Below are positions 31,767 to 40,252 of a stretch of DNA of 40,473 nt, in pieces (the stretch's first letter is position 1; each line of letters starts with the position of its first letter). The position numbers and the translations under genes were made by a program. Origin of the DNA: an uncultured Helicobacteraceae bacterium (GTDB taxonomy: Bacteria; Campylobacterota; Campylobacteria; Campylobacterales; Helicobacteraceae). The stretch lies in contig CAKUOH010000020.1 of NCBI GenBank assembly GCA_934668765.1, positions 1 through 40,473 of the forward strand, given 5' to 3'. Under the pieces are notes generated by a model, which worked only from the letters and a program-made list of their open reading frames with translations, ran no database searches and had not been told where the DNA came from.

Positions 31767-34216
31767 TTTAGGACAAAATTTATTAGTTTATTTGGGACGA
31801 TGATTTCTTTTGCAATTTGGACATTTTCTAGCCACTTTGCCACCGCACTTTTTGCCGAATCTAAAATGGCTTCTTTTGGCAAATCCGCGCTCACGCTAAT
31901 TTCAGCGCGTCTTTTGCCGTTAATAGAGACTGCCAAAGTGATAAAATCGCTTTTTAGCGCGGATTTATCGATTTTAATGTCGCGGAAATTCGCGCATTTG
32001 AAAAATCGTTCACTTAATTCATAGCAAATATGCGGGATAATGGGCTCTAAAATATTTAGCAAAATATAATAAGATTCAAACCAAACTTTGACAGATTCGA
32101 CATCTAAATCCGCATTTGATTTAGCTAAATCCATCGCAACTAGCGCATTTAGCGCCTCCATACAAGAAGCAATGAGCGTATTAAATGGATAATCTTTATT
32201 GCTAAAAACGGCATTGCTTTTTTGTAACGCTTCATAAACCTTGCGCCGTGCGATTTTTTGAGCGTCATTTAGATTGCTAAATTTTAGCGATTCAAAATCT
32301 AAATTTGTGGCGTTTTCCAAATGCGAAGCGTTATTATAAAGGCGATTTAGAAAGTTATATGCGCCTTTTAGTGCGTCATCATTCCACTCTAGCTCTTTTG
32401 TCGGCGGGGCAGCAAAAAGGATAAAAAGTCGCGCCGAATCTGCGCCATAGCTCTCAATAATGCTTTTTGGCTCAACGACATTGCCTTTTGACTTGCTCAT
32501 TTTCGCGCCACTTTTTAGCACCATTCCTTGCGTAAGAAGCCTAGCAAACGGCTCATCGATATTCACATAGCCCAAATCACGCAGGACTTTGGTAAAAAAT
32601 CGCGCATAGAGCAAATGAAGCACGGCGTGTTCGATTCCACCGATATATTCATCGACATTTAGCCAATATCGAAGCGAATCCGTGTCAAACGCGCTTTTTT
32701 CCCAAATCTCACTAGGCGTTGTGTAGCGTAAGAAATACCAGCTAGATTCCACAAATGTATCCATTGTATCGCTTTCACGCTCCGCGTCTGCGCCACATTT
32801 GGGGCATTTTGTGTAAAGCCACTCTTTGTTTGATAAAAGCGGATTGCCCTCCGCACTAAAATCAACGCATTCAGGCAAAATCACGGGCAAATTTGGCTCT
32901 TTTACAATCCCACATTTTGGGCAATTTATCAGAGGTATGGGCGTCCCCCAATATCGTTGCCTTGAAATCCCCCAATCGCGTAGTTTGTAATTTATCACTC
33001 GTTTGCCCAAATTATGCTTTTCAAAATGCGCGATGATTTTCTCTTGCGCCTCTTTTACGCTTAAATTATCAAACTCAAAGCTATTTTTCAAAGTGCCATA
33101 AGCTTCGAATCTATTGTCATTTTCAATCACATCAATGATTTTTAGTCCATATTTTTTGGCAAACTCAAAGTCTCTCTCATCGTGCGCTGGGACGCACATA
33201 ATCGCTCCGCTACCATAATCCATAAGCACGAAATTTGCCACAAAAATCTCTAACTTTTCGCCTGTAAGCGGATGGAGCGCGTGAATCCCAAGCGGAATAC
33301 CGATTTTTTCTTTGCTTAATCTATCTCTTGCAGAAGTATTTTGTATGGCGCGAATCTCTGCGATTTTGTTTGAATCAATCGCATTAGATTCAATCAAATG
33401 TCGCACTAGTGGATGCTCAGGCGACAAAGCGCAATAAGTTACACCATAAATCGTATCAGGGCGCGTGGTAAAAACGGGCAATTCTGTGAAATCCGCTAGA
33501 TTCACGCCCCCGCTATCGATTTTAAAACGAAACTCCAATCCACTAGATTTGCCAATCCAATTTTTTTGCATAGTTAGCACTTGATTGCTCCACTCTAGCG
33601 TCTCTAAATCACGCAAAAGCTCATCAGCATAATCCGTGATTTTCAAATAATATTGATACATTTCTTTTTGCACCACAGGGCTATCGCAACGCCAACATTT
33701 GCCATCAATGACTTGCTCATTTGCTAATACCGTCTTATCCTGCGGACACCAATTTAAAAACGCCTTTTTGCGATAAACTAGCCCTTTGTCCCACATTTGG
33801 TGGAAAAACTCTTGCTCCCATTTGGTGTAAATATTGTCGCTTGTGGCAAATTCACGCGTTTTTGAAAATGAAAAGCCAAGAGATTGAAGCACCTTTTGCA
33901 TAGCAGCGATATTGTCATAAGTCCAAGTTTTGGGGTGGAGATTGTGCTTTATTGCGGCATTTTCGGCAGGCAATCCAAAGCTATCCCACCCAATAGGGTG
34001 AAGCACATTAAAGCCCATTTTGCGATAATGCCTTGCAATCGCATCGCCGATTGTGTAGTTTCGCACATGTCCCATATGGATATTTCCGCTAGGATATGGG
34101 AGCATTGAGAGAATGTATTTTTTAGGCAGTGTGAAGTCGTCTTTTGGTTCAAAGGCGCGTGAATCTACCCAAATTTTTTGCCATTTTTTTTCAATCTCTT
34201 TTGCATTATAATTCAT
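31763..34216 (-). CDS. leuS: Leucyl-tRNA synthetase
   Basis: Charges tRNA-Leu. From the ATG at 34214-34216 it has 817 residues. Class I signatures are HMGH (in [11 protein letters not shown]) and KMSKS ([11 protein letters not shown]). The editing domain is present ([12 protein letters not shown]), with zinc-type CXXC pairs CPKC and CPKCG in the inserted region and CWRCD near residue 180. A GTG six codons upstream would overlap the next gene; the ATG leaves a one-base gap. It sits between lptE and a small membrane protein as in H. pylori. Confidence 0.96.
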   Translation of the reverse strand: MNYNAKEIEKKWQKIWVDSRAFEPKDDFTLPKKYILSMLPYPSGNIHMGHVRNYTIGDAIARHYRKMGFNVLHPIGWDSFGLPAENAAIKHNLHPKTWTYDNIAAMQKVLQSLGFSFSKTREFATSDNIYTKWEQEFFHQMWDKGLVYRKKAFLNWCPQDKTVLANEQVIDGKCWRCDSPVVQKEMYQYYLKITDYADELLRDLETLEWSNQVLTMQKNWIGKSSGLEFRFKIDSGGVNLADFTELPVFTTRPDTIYGVTYCALSPEHPLVRHLIESNAIDSNKIAEIRAIQNTSARDRLSKEKIGIPLGIHALHPLTGEKLEIFVANFVLMDYGSGAIMCVPAHDERDFEFAKKYGLKIIDVIENDNRFEAYGTLKNSFEFDNLSVKEAQEKIIAHFEKHNLGKRVINYKLRDWGISRQRYWGTPIPLINCPKCGIVKEPNLPVILPECVDFSAEGNPLLSNKEWLYTKCPKCGADAERESDTMDTFVESSWYFLRYTTPSEIWEKSAFDTDSLRYWLNVDEYIGGIEHAVLHLLYARFFTKVLRDLGYVNIDEPFARLLTQGMVLKSGAKMSKSKGNVVEPKSIIESYGADSARLFILFAAPPTKELEWNDDALKGAYNFLNRLYNNASHLENATNLDFESLKFSNLNDAQKIARRKVYEALQKSNAVFSNKDYPFNTLIASCMEALNALVAMDLAKSNADLDVESVKVWFESYYILLNILEPIIPHICYELSERFFKCANFRDIKIDKSALKSDFITLAVSINGKRRAEISVSADLPKEAILDSAKSAVAKWLENVQIAKEIIVPNKLINFVLK

Positions 34217-34217
34217 C

Positions 34218-34559
34218 TTAATAATCGCTTTCACGCGCTTTCGCGCTCTCTATGAAAATTATAATGATTGCAAAGACATTTGCAGCAAGCGCACCCACTG
34301 ACAAGGCATACGCCACTTGCAAATCGCCCAAAATTTGAAACCACAAAAACGCAGGGATTAGATGAAAATCCGCCACAATCGAGCTTGCAAAAAGCTCCGC
34401 GCTTAAAAGTTTGCGAGTGCCGATTCGCAAAGTCGTAGAGATAAAATTTATCGCTGCTGCCAAAAACAAAAGCACGATATTTGGCTCATACAAAAAGCCA
34501 ATCGTGGAAGTTAGGCTCATTAGCGTAAAAAATATAAATAAAATTCTGCCCCAATCCAT
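34218..34559 (-). CDS. Small four-span membrane protein (conserved, unknown function)
   Basis: 113 residues, almost all hydrophobic with about four spans ([69 protein letters not shown]). A conserved-looking polar link, [16 protein letters not shown], joins spans two and three. H. pylori has a gene of this kind between secF and leuS. No enzyme motif is seen. It lies 96 bases after secF. Confidence 0.8.
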   Translation of the reverse strand: MDWGRILFIFFTLMSLTSTIGFLYEPNIVLLFLAAAINFISTTLRIGTRKLLSAELFASSIVADFHLIPAFLWFQILGDLQVAYALSVGALAANVFAIIIIFIESAKARESDY

Positions 34560-34655
34560 CGAAATGCTCCCTTTAAATTAGATTTTACGCGCTTTGATTC
34601 GCGCTTGATTTGCTAAAAAATCGCATTAGATTCGCTCCAAAATGTATGATTGCCA

Positions 34656-35627
34656 CTAGATTTGTCCTCTCTCATACATTTTTCGCATTCGCTCTTTTTC
34701 CTGCGCCTTTGCCACTTTTCGCGCTTCTTTGGCGTAATATTCTTTTATGTCAAATCCTAGCATTATGGCAAGTTTTGGTGCGACAAACATTGAGCTATAA
34801 GTCCCCACAATCGCGCCTATTAGCATAGGAAGCGTGAATCCTTGCAAAATCTCACTGCCAAAGGCAAAAAGCACGGCAATTACAAAAAATGTCGTTAGCG
34901 AGGTTAGCAAAGTGCGTGATAGTGTGCGCGATACAGCGTCATTTATCACTAATCGCACATCATTAAATGTGCGTGAGAGCATTTGCTCCCTAATCCTATC
35001 AAAGATTATAATCGTATCATTGATTGAATAGCCGATGAGTGTGAGAAGTGCGGCAATCACATCTAAACTCAAATCTATGTCAAACACCATAATCGCAGCC
35101 CCGCTTATGACTACATCGTGCATTAGCGCGATAATACTAGCTAACGCAAATCGCCACTCATAGCGAAAACTCACATAAATCATCATCGCAACGAGTGCTA
35201 AAACAATCGCTATCGTGCCTTTTTTAGCAAGTTCGCTCCCTGCTTTAGGTCCCACATTTTCGATTCGGCGAATCTCAAAATCGCCTGTGTTTTTTAACGC
35301 GCTTTTTAGCTCTTCGCTGATATTAACGCTTGAATCTTGCACAAAAGCAAATTTGATAATAATCTCATTTTTCGCGCCAAACTCCGTGATTTGCGCATCT
35401 TTGAAATATGGATTCGCACTTAAATCCGTTCTAATCTGCGGGATAGGCGCGGAATCTTGCGCATACTTAATCTGTGCCACACTCCCACCTGCAAAGTCAA
35501 TGCCAAGATTCACGCCTTTGGTAAAAAATACCACTACAAGCGCGACAATGATTAGCGCACTCGCCAAAATGCCGTAATTGCTATATTTTACAAAATCATA
35601 AATTTTATCGTGTTTAAAAAAATCCAT
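34656..35627 (-). CDS. secF: Protein translocase subunit SecF
   Basis: 323 residues, the smaller partner of the SecDF complex that uses the proton gradient to pull proteins out of SecYEG. Six spans: the first at residues 17-37, then after the periplasmic part the RND-type set. Signatures are GIDFAGGSVAQIKY, ENVGPKAGSELAKKG, TLIGYSINDTIIIFDRIRE and RTLLTSLTTFFVIAVLFAFG. Its start shares one base with the secD stop. Confidence 0.96.
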   Translation of the reverse strand: MDFFKHDKIYDFVKYSNYGILASALIIVALVVVFFTKGVNLGIDFAGGSVAQIKYAQDSAPIPQIRTDLSANPYFKDAQITEFGAKNEIIIKFAFVQDSSVNISEELKSALKNTGDFEIRRIENVGPKAGSELAKKGTIAIVLALVAMMIYVSFRYEWRFALASIIALMHDVVISGAAIMVFDIDLSLDVIAALLTLIGYSINDTIIIFDRIREQMLSRTFNDVRLVINDAVSRTLSRTLLTSLTTFFVIAVLFAFGSEILQGFTLPMLIGAIVGTYSSMFVAPKLAIMLGFDIKEYYAKEARKVAKAQEKERMRKMYERGQI

Positions 35628-37294
35628 TATTTTGCTCCATTTTTATTTGCAGGGCGATTCGTGGGCGGATTCACGCCTTTGTCTTTTGGATTTACGCCTT
35701 TTTCATTGTAATTTTTTAGGCGAATCCCAAACCAAAAATTGATATTTTTTGTGGCATTTATTTTCTCACCTAGCCACAAGTAAATGCCCTGTGTGCCGAT
35801 TATTGCCGTAATGATTGACGCCAAAATCCCTATGCCCATCGTAACAGCAAAGCCCTTTATAGGTCCCGTGCCATAGATATAAAGCAATAGCGCGATAATC
35901 AAAGTAGTGTTATTCGCATCAAAAATCGCGCGTGTGGCATTGACATAGCCAAAAGAAATGGACTGAATGATATTTTTGCCACTGCGCAAAGCCTCTCTTA
36001 TCCGCTCATTTATGATGATATTTGCGTCAATCGCCATACCAATGGTTAGCACAATCCCAGCCATACCGGGCAAAGTGAGAGTTGCGCCAAATAGGCTCAT
36101 AACCGCAATGATTGCCAAAATATTCACAAATAGCGCACTAACTGCAATCACACCTGCGAATCCATAATAAACCACCATAAAGGCGATAACTATGCCAAAT
36201 GCCCCTAAAAGCGCGATTAGCGATGATTTAATCGAATCTGCGCCAAGAGATGGACCAATGCTTCGTTTTTCTAGCAATTCTAATGGCGCAGATAGCGCAC
36301 CAGAGCGCAAAGCGATTGCGATATTTTTTGCTTCCTCCGCGCTAAAAGAACCGCTGATTTGCCCGCTACCGCCGCCGATTCGCTCCCTTATCACAGGCGC
36401 GGAATAGACTTTATTGTCAAGCACCACTGCCATTCGTTTGCCGACATTTGCACCAGAAAAATCGCCAAATATTTTTGCACCGATTGAATTTAGCGAAAAA
36501 CTAATCACAGGTTGCCCGCGCTCATCATAAGCCACCCGTGCATCGGTTATCATACTGCCATCTAAAATGGGGATTTCTTTTAGCAAAATTTTATCATTTG
36601 ATTCGCCACTCGCAAAATCCACAAAGGGCAAAATCACATCGCCATAGCTGCTTGCCTCCGATTCGCTTATCACGCTAATTCGCGCATTTCTATCCTCATC
36701 TACTGCCATCATTTTAAGCTGTGCAGGGCGGATAATCAAATCTAGCGCGTTTTGCTCTTCCTCTTGGCTCTTAATGCCGGGTAATTGCACCAAAATATTT
36801 TCCTCGCCCTGCTTTGTAATGCTAGGCTCGGTAAGCCCGTAAATATCAAGGCGATTTCGAATCGTATCGACTGCTTGGTTAATTGCGGAATTTTTGATTA
36901 AAATCATCTCTTCTTTACTAAAAGAAATCTCATAAATCCCGCTACTCTCCGCAATTATAATGCCTTTGATATTATCTAAAAGTTTCTCTAACTCATCTCT
37001 TTGCGCCAAATCTAGTAGCTCAAATCTTATCCCATCATCAAGCGTTTTTAGCGAATCAATAAGGATATTTTTATCGTGCGTCTCATAATTTATTTGCGTG
37101 GCGATAAGCGAGTAGCGCGACTTTATCGCTTCATTTGCATCAACGCCCAAAAGAAAATAAATGCCACCTTGCAAATCTAACCCTAGCGTGATTTTATAGC
37201 CCTTCGTGTCAAAAATGGATGGAATGCTAAAAATCGCGCCAAAGGCAAAGAGTGCCAGAAAAACAAGTGTGCGGGGATTAAAAAACTTTTTCAT
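35627..37294 (-). CDS. secD: Protein translocase subunit SecD
   Basis: 555 residues, SecD of the SecDF-YajC complex. Signatures: LGLDLQGGIYFLLGVD after the first span, DTIRNRLDIYGLTEPSI, VQLPGIK, RSGALSAPLELLEKRSIGPSLG and MAIDANIIINERIREAL in the membrane part. The last 40 residues form a polar tail with a repeated KGVNPKDKGVNPP that is not part of the usual fold. Order yajC-secD-secF on the same strand is the standard one. Confidence 0.96.
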   Translation of the reverse strand: MKKFFNPRTLVFLALFAFGAIFSIPSIFDTKGYKITLGLDLQGGIYFLLGVDANEAIKSRYSLIATQINYETHDKNILIDSLKTLDDGIRFELLDLAQRDELEKLLDNIKGIIIAESSGIYEISFSKEEMILIKNSAINQAVDTIRNRLDIYGLTEPSITKQGEENILVQLPGIKSQEEEQNALDLIIRPAQLKMMAVDEDRNARISVISESEASSYGDVILPFVDFASGESNDKILLKEIPILDGSMITDARVAYDERGQPVISFSLNSIGAKIFGDFSGANVGKRMAVVLDNKVYSAPVIRERIGGGSGQISGSFSAEEAKNIAIALRSGALSAPLELLEKRSIGPSLGADSIKSSLIALLGAFGIVIAFMVVYYGFAGVIAVSALFVNILAIIAVMSLFGATLTLPGMAGIVLTIGMAIDANIIINERIREALRSGKNIIQSISFGYVNATRAIFDANNTTLIIALLLYIYGTGPIKGFAVTMGIGILASIITAIIGTQGIYLWLGEKINATKNINFWFGIRLKNYNEKGVNPKDKGVNPPTNRPANKNGAK

Positions 37295-37330
37295 TTTTTA
37301 CGCCATTTTGCTATTGTTGCTTTTGTGCCA

Positions 37331-37639
37331 CTATTTTTTCGCGTTTTTCGCGCCCTGTTCGCTTGAATCTTGCGAAATCTCCCATTTATACGCGACAAAT
37401 TCCTTTGCCAAACGCGCGGTTGTGTCGTCATTTAGCTTGATAGTGAAAAAATCATCTTCGACTTTGAGCACTTCGCAGATTAGTCCGCCGTTTATGACGA
37501 TTTTGTCGCCTTTTTTGAGATTTGCCACCATTGCTTTATGCTCTTTTTGTTGCTTGATTTGTGGGCGAATGATGATAAAATAAAAGATTGCAAATAGCAC
37601 GATTAAGGGTAGAAGTTGCACCAAAATATTGTTATTCAT
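37331..37639 (-). CDS. yajC: Preprotein translocase accessory protein YajC
   Basis: 102 residues: a short N-terminus, one membrane span (LLPLIVLFAIFYFIIIRPQ) followed by the usual QIKQQKEHKAMVANLKKGDKIV and INGGLICEV domain. It is first in the yajC-secD-secF operon. The C-terminal tail is charged (SSEQGAKNAKK). The 149 bases upstream separate it from the divergent HEPN/SecB-like operon and hold both promoters. Confidence 0.94.
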   Translation of the reverse strand: MNNNILVQLLPLIVLFAIFYFIIIRPQIKQQKEHKAMVANLKKGDKIVINGGLICEVLKVEDDFFTIKLNDDTTARLAKEFVAYKWEISQDSSEQGAKNAKK

Positions 37640-37788
37640 TGCGTTTCCTTTGAATTTTTGGATTTTAAAAATGTGGATTGTAGCATTTTTAGCTTAATTT
37701 TTTTGCATTTGAAATCATTTTAATATTTTTTTAAAAAATAGTTGGATAGGATTCCGTTCATAAAAAATTGTTAAGGCTTGTAGCTAAA

Positions 37789-38235
37789 ATGACTTTGATG
37801 AATAAAGGAATGAGAAATCTCAAAATCGCAGAAATTTTAGATTCTGGTGATTTTGCGCAACTGACTCAATTTGACAAAGCACATTTGGTGTCCGTGATTA
37901 TCAATAGATTATATTATGGAATATATCTCATTGGCAAAGATAAATTATCTGCAAAGGATAATGATATGCCAGATAAAATAGGACACGGCACAGAAAATCT
38001 TTTTAATGGGGTTGTTGATGATATTGACAAAGCAAAAAGACAAAAATATTTATGGTTAAGACTATATGGCTTTTATGGCGACTTACAAGTGAGTAATTTT
38101 GCTATAAAAATGCACGATATTAGGAATGTATATGATTATAATGCTGATATAGACAATACTAAAGCATTGGAAGATTTGAATGTTTGCAAACATTATGCCG
38201 ATTGTTTGCAATTAAAATTGAAGGAACTAGAATGA
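37789..38235 (+). CDS. HEPN-like protein, first gene of a SecB-linked operon
   Basis: About 148 residues, helical. The layout fits small HEPN proteins (UPF0332-like): a helix with NRLYYGIYLIGKDKL, a His in KIGHGTENLF, then MHDIRNVYDYNADI where HEPN proteins have an Arg and a following acidic-aromatic pair, and a closing helix (EDLNVCKHYADCLQLK). HEPN proteins are often RNA-cutting toxins in defence or toxin-antitoxin loci. The full RX4-6H motif is not plain, so activity is open. Start is uncertain: ATG at 37789 has AAGG upstream, TTG at 37768 and ATG at 37798 are alternatives. It shares ATGA with the next gene. More AT-rich than its neighbours. Confidence 0.6.
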   Translation: MTLMNKGMRNLKIAEILDSGDFAQLTQFDKAHLVSVIINRLYYGIYLIGKDKLSAKDNDMPDKIGHGTENLFNGVVDDIDKAKRQKYLWLRLYGFYGDLQVSNFAIKMHDIRNVYDYNADIDNTKALEDLNVCKHYADCLQLKLKELE

Positions 38236-38690
38236 AATACGATAACTTGCCAGAATACGATAAAAAAGCATTGAAATATGCTACTGAACTTGTATCTACT
38301 AAATGCGAGGTGTATAATAGTCCTAGTTTATATATTATATACTTAGACGATGATTTATACAATTCGATAGAGAATAAACTGAGTGATATAGTAAAGCAGT
38401 CCCTATATTACTATCCAAAAGTGCAAAAAAATATACTCTATTCGCCTAAAAAATTTAAAATGTCTTATGAACAAAAGATTGATTTGGATACAAATAGTGA
38501 TATTGATTTGTTTGCGATAAATGCAAATCATACTAGTTTCTTTAAGTCTTGCGCAGACTTTTTTAATATTAACAAAACTGATAAGGATTTTAATAGCACG
38601 GCACGAAAAGATGATTGCAATCAAATAATAACATACGAAAGGAAAATGCAAGATGGACAAAGTGCAAAATCGCAAAGCTGTGCAGCATAA
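38232..38690 (+). CDS. Unknown protein, middle gene of the SecB-linked operon
   Basis: 152 residues from the ATG at 38232, which overlaps the HEPN-like stop by four bases; a longer frame from 38184 would sit inside that gene and is less likely. The N-terminal half is mixed helix and strand (KALKYATELVSTKCEVYNSP, LYIIYLDDDLYNSIENKL), followed by Lys/Asp/Asn-rich sequence and a polar Ser/Ala end. No family recognised. SDIDLF at the centre recalls nucleotidyltransferases but the GS motif they need is missing. Its end overlaps the SecB-like gene by 38 bases. By position it could be an antitoxin or the chaperone client. Confidence 0.6.
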   Translation: MKYDNLPEYDKKALKYATELVSTKCEVYNSPSLYIIYLDDDLYNSIENKLSDIVKQSLYYYPKVQKNILYSPKKFKMSYEQKIDLDTNSDIDLFAINANHTSFFKSCADFFNINKTDKDFNSTARKDDCNQIITYERKMQDGQSAKSQSCAA

Positions 38691-39105
38691 TGATAGTTTT
38701 AACATAGAAACCATTGAGATTAAGAAATTTATCTTTGAACAAACTAGCCCATTGGGGCAAGAGCCAGAGATAAATATAAATATAGAACAATCATTGGGAG
38801 CTGTTACACAAAAGAATGTTATAGATGGCAATATTATAGTATATTCTATACGAGTCGATACAGATATACATTTTAAACAAGAACAAAAAGAAATATTCTA
38901 TATAGATTCATCAATATTTAGCGTAATAAAAACCAATATAAATTTTGACGAAAAACTTTTAAATAATGTGGTAGCAATTATGTATTCTTACTTGAGACCT
39001 TTGGTTGCACAAATGACAACTATGGCAAAACTACCTCCACTTGATTTACCACCTGCGAACTTTGAAAATTATGAAGTGAAAGTTATAGATAGCAAAAAGC
39101 AATAA
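38653..39105 (+). CDS. SecB-like chaperone
   Basis: 150 residues, the length of SecB. The pattern fits the SecB fold: an N-terminal strand with IKKFIFEQTSP, then strands ending IIVYSIRVDTDIHFKQEQ and IFYIDSSIFSVI, and the diagnostic end LNNVVAIMYSYLRPLVAQ, TMAKLPPLDLPPANFENY, where SecB has a helix, PPL and a P-x-NF motif. Classical SecB delivers precursors to SecA; SecB-like proteins also control toxin-antitoxin-chaperone systems. From memory, Campylobacterota usually lack housekeeping SecB, so the operon context is the better guide. The start has AAAGGA upstream. Confidence 0.75.
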   Translation: MDKVQNRKAVQHNDSFNIETIEIKKFIFEQTSPLGQEPEININIEQSLGAVTQKNVIDGNIIVYSIRVDTDIHFKQEQKEIFYIDSSIFSVIKTNINFDEKLLNNVVAIMYSYLRPLVAQMTTMAKLPPLDLPPANFENYEVKVIDSKKQ

Positions 39106-39228
39106 GATAGATTCGTTTAATAATCGAAATTCGGCGTAGAAAAATAATACAAATCTAGCGAATCTAAACTATGGGCGAATCAATGTCCCAAAAGCAAATC
39201 AAAATAACCTCACTTTATAGATTAAAGT
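39106..39228. other. Gap between the SecB-like gene and the mobA remnant
   Basis: No gene seen. The region holds two TAGATTCG-like words and, at its right end, a hairpin ATAGA/TCTAT (39217-39232) that runs into the end of the mobA remnant. The reverse-strand reading, AACCCCATAGACTTTA and on, recalls the right-end hairpins of IS200/IS605 elements. Confidence 0.45.
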
Positions 39229-39232
39229 CTAT
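39217..39232 (-). mobile_element. Possible IS200/IS605-type end hairpin (remnant)
   Basis: ATAGA (39217-39221) and TCTAT (39228-39232) flank TTAAAG. On the minus strand this reads ATAGA-CTTTAA-TCTAT after AACCCC and before AAAGTGAGGTT. IS200/IS605 ends commonly carry a stem with CTTTA in its loop within such flanks. No transposase gene is present, so this would be a leftover. The stop codon of the mobA remnant lies in this hairpin. Confidence 0.35.
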
Positions 39233-39477
39233 GGGGTTAGTGGGTTGGTAAAAAACTGCGCCGATTTGCCCAAATTTTGCAAACTCTTTTTAATCAAATC
39301 GCGCTGATTGTCCTTACACGCGATAAAAACGCGCTTAAAAATGCCCTGCATTTTGGCAAAATTATGCGCGATAAGCGACTTATCACCAAATGGCAAAAAA
39401 ATCTTGCTTATCCCATTTGCGCCATTTAGGCGACTACTTTTCCCACCGCACAAAATCACACACGAATCAATTTTCAT
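39229..39477 (-). pseudogene. mobA: Truncated molybdenum cofactor guanylyltransferase (MobA) fragment
   Basis: 82 residues with the MobA N-terminus: CVILCGGKSSRLNGANGISK then IFLPFGDKSLIAHNFAKM and VFIACKDNQRDLI. MobA attaches GMP to molybdopterin and usually has about 190 residues; here the second half with the metal and substrate site is missing. The frame ends in a stop supplied by the hairpin at 39217-39232 and no continuation is found in the next 120 bases. Start at 39477, with AAGG a few bases upstream. Likely inactive; moaA at 18144-19187 is intact, so another mobA may exist elsewhere. Confidence 0.8.
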
Positions 39478-39515
39478 AGCCCTTACTCCAAAATATAGCG
39501 GATTTTATAAGCTAA

Positions 39516-39797
39516 TTAGCAATATAAAATCTGCTGATTACACCTGCCACTAACGCATTGATTAAGTGTGGGCAAAATCCCCCAACAAAAACGCAAGATA
39601 GGATTGATGTTTTGGTGAAAATTTTGGTTGATTTGCGCGTGAAACTCGTGAATCTTTAAGATTTTTATTTGAATCTTTGGGCGAATTTTTATGTGCTCTG
39701 GATTTGCTAAATCAAGCACAGGAAAAGAGATATATCTTTCATTAAAATCGCTATATTTTAGATTTTTGGCGATTAGATTGTGCGCTATGAAAATCAT
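39516..39797 (-). CDS. Unrecognised ORF upstream of the mobA remnant
   Basis: 93 residues from an ATG at 39797 (a GTG at 39806 is also in frame). It starts with a hydrophobic stretch (MIFIAHNLIAKNL) and continues SDFNERYISFPVLDLANPEH, Lys/Ile-rich strands, and a Cys-containing end. No ribosome binding site and no family recognised. The frame is open upstream to 39842, so it may be the end of a longer decayed gene. It could also be chance. Confidence 0.3.
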   Translation of the reverse strand: MIFIAHNLIAKNLKYSDFNERYISFPVLDLANPEHIKIRPKIQIKILKIHEFHAQINQNFHQNINPILRFCWGILPTLNQCVSGRCNQQILYC

Positions 39798-39806
39798 TGC
39801 AACCAC

Positions 39807-40252
39807 AATGATTTTGTCTATATGGCTTGTAAAAAAAAGTCATTGCAGATTCCTTTTGCTTTTTTAGGGTGCGATATTTTATTCCTAATTTGCTTAATAG
39901 TCTTATTTTAACCTTAAAAAACAAAATAGATTCGCATAAATCTAACGAATCTTGCGCAAACTTGTTATTTTTGCCCTACAAGACAAGGCTCTAACAAATG
40001 AAATATTACATCATTATAAATTGCAAATATTCTACCACTATATTCAATAAGTGTTTCTTTGAATGTTTGCATTGTGTAATATGATTCGCACTCCGCTTAA
40101 AAAATGGAGTTTGATTCACAAATCTTCTATGATTCTAATTTTACAAAAACTATCACGCAACAGCTCACACATTAGTATCTTTTTTTTAAGTTTTATTTAA
40201 GCGGGGGGGGGTAAAATACATTCTTTTAAAATTTCTTTCCTAAGGATATATA
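39807..40252. other. Intergenic region before the radical SAM gene
   Basis: AT-rich with no strong gene. A 35-codon minus-strand ORF (39965-40072) starts MQTFKETLIEYSG but has no ribosome binding site. Words GATTCGC and CGAATC appear near 39930-39950. Close to the right end lie a T8 run, a G9 run and the promoter of the next gene. Confidence 0.5.
40203..40217 (+). promoter_or_regulatory. G9 run adjoining a -10 box of the radical SAM gene
   Basis: Nine G (40203-40211) are followed at once by TAAAAT (40212-40217), a good -10 sequence 35 bases before the ATG. The G run occupies the spacer between this box and any -35 sequence (AGTTTT at 40189-40194 is at 17-base spacing). Change in run length would change spacing and hence expression. 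Confidence 0.6.

Noticed and set aside
38232..38690. Middle gene of the SecB-linked operon as an MNT nucleotidyltransferase antitoxin
   Set aside because: SDIDLF is present, but the GS motif that must precede it is absent and the surrounding fold does not match.
39965..40072. 35-codon minus-strand ORF
   Set aside because: No ribosome binding site and no recognisable family; too short to support on its own.
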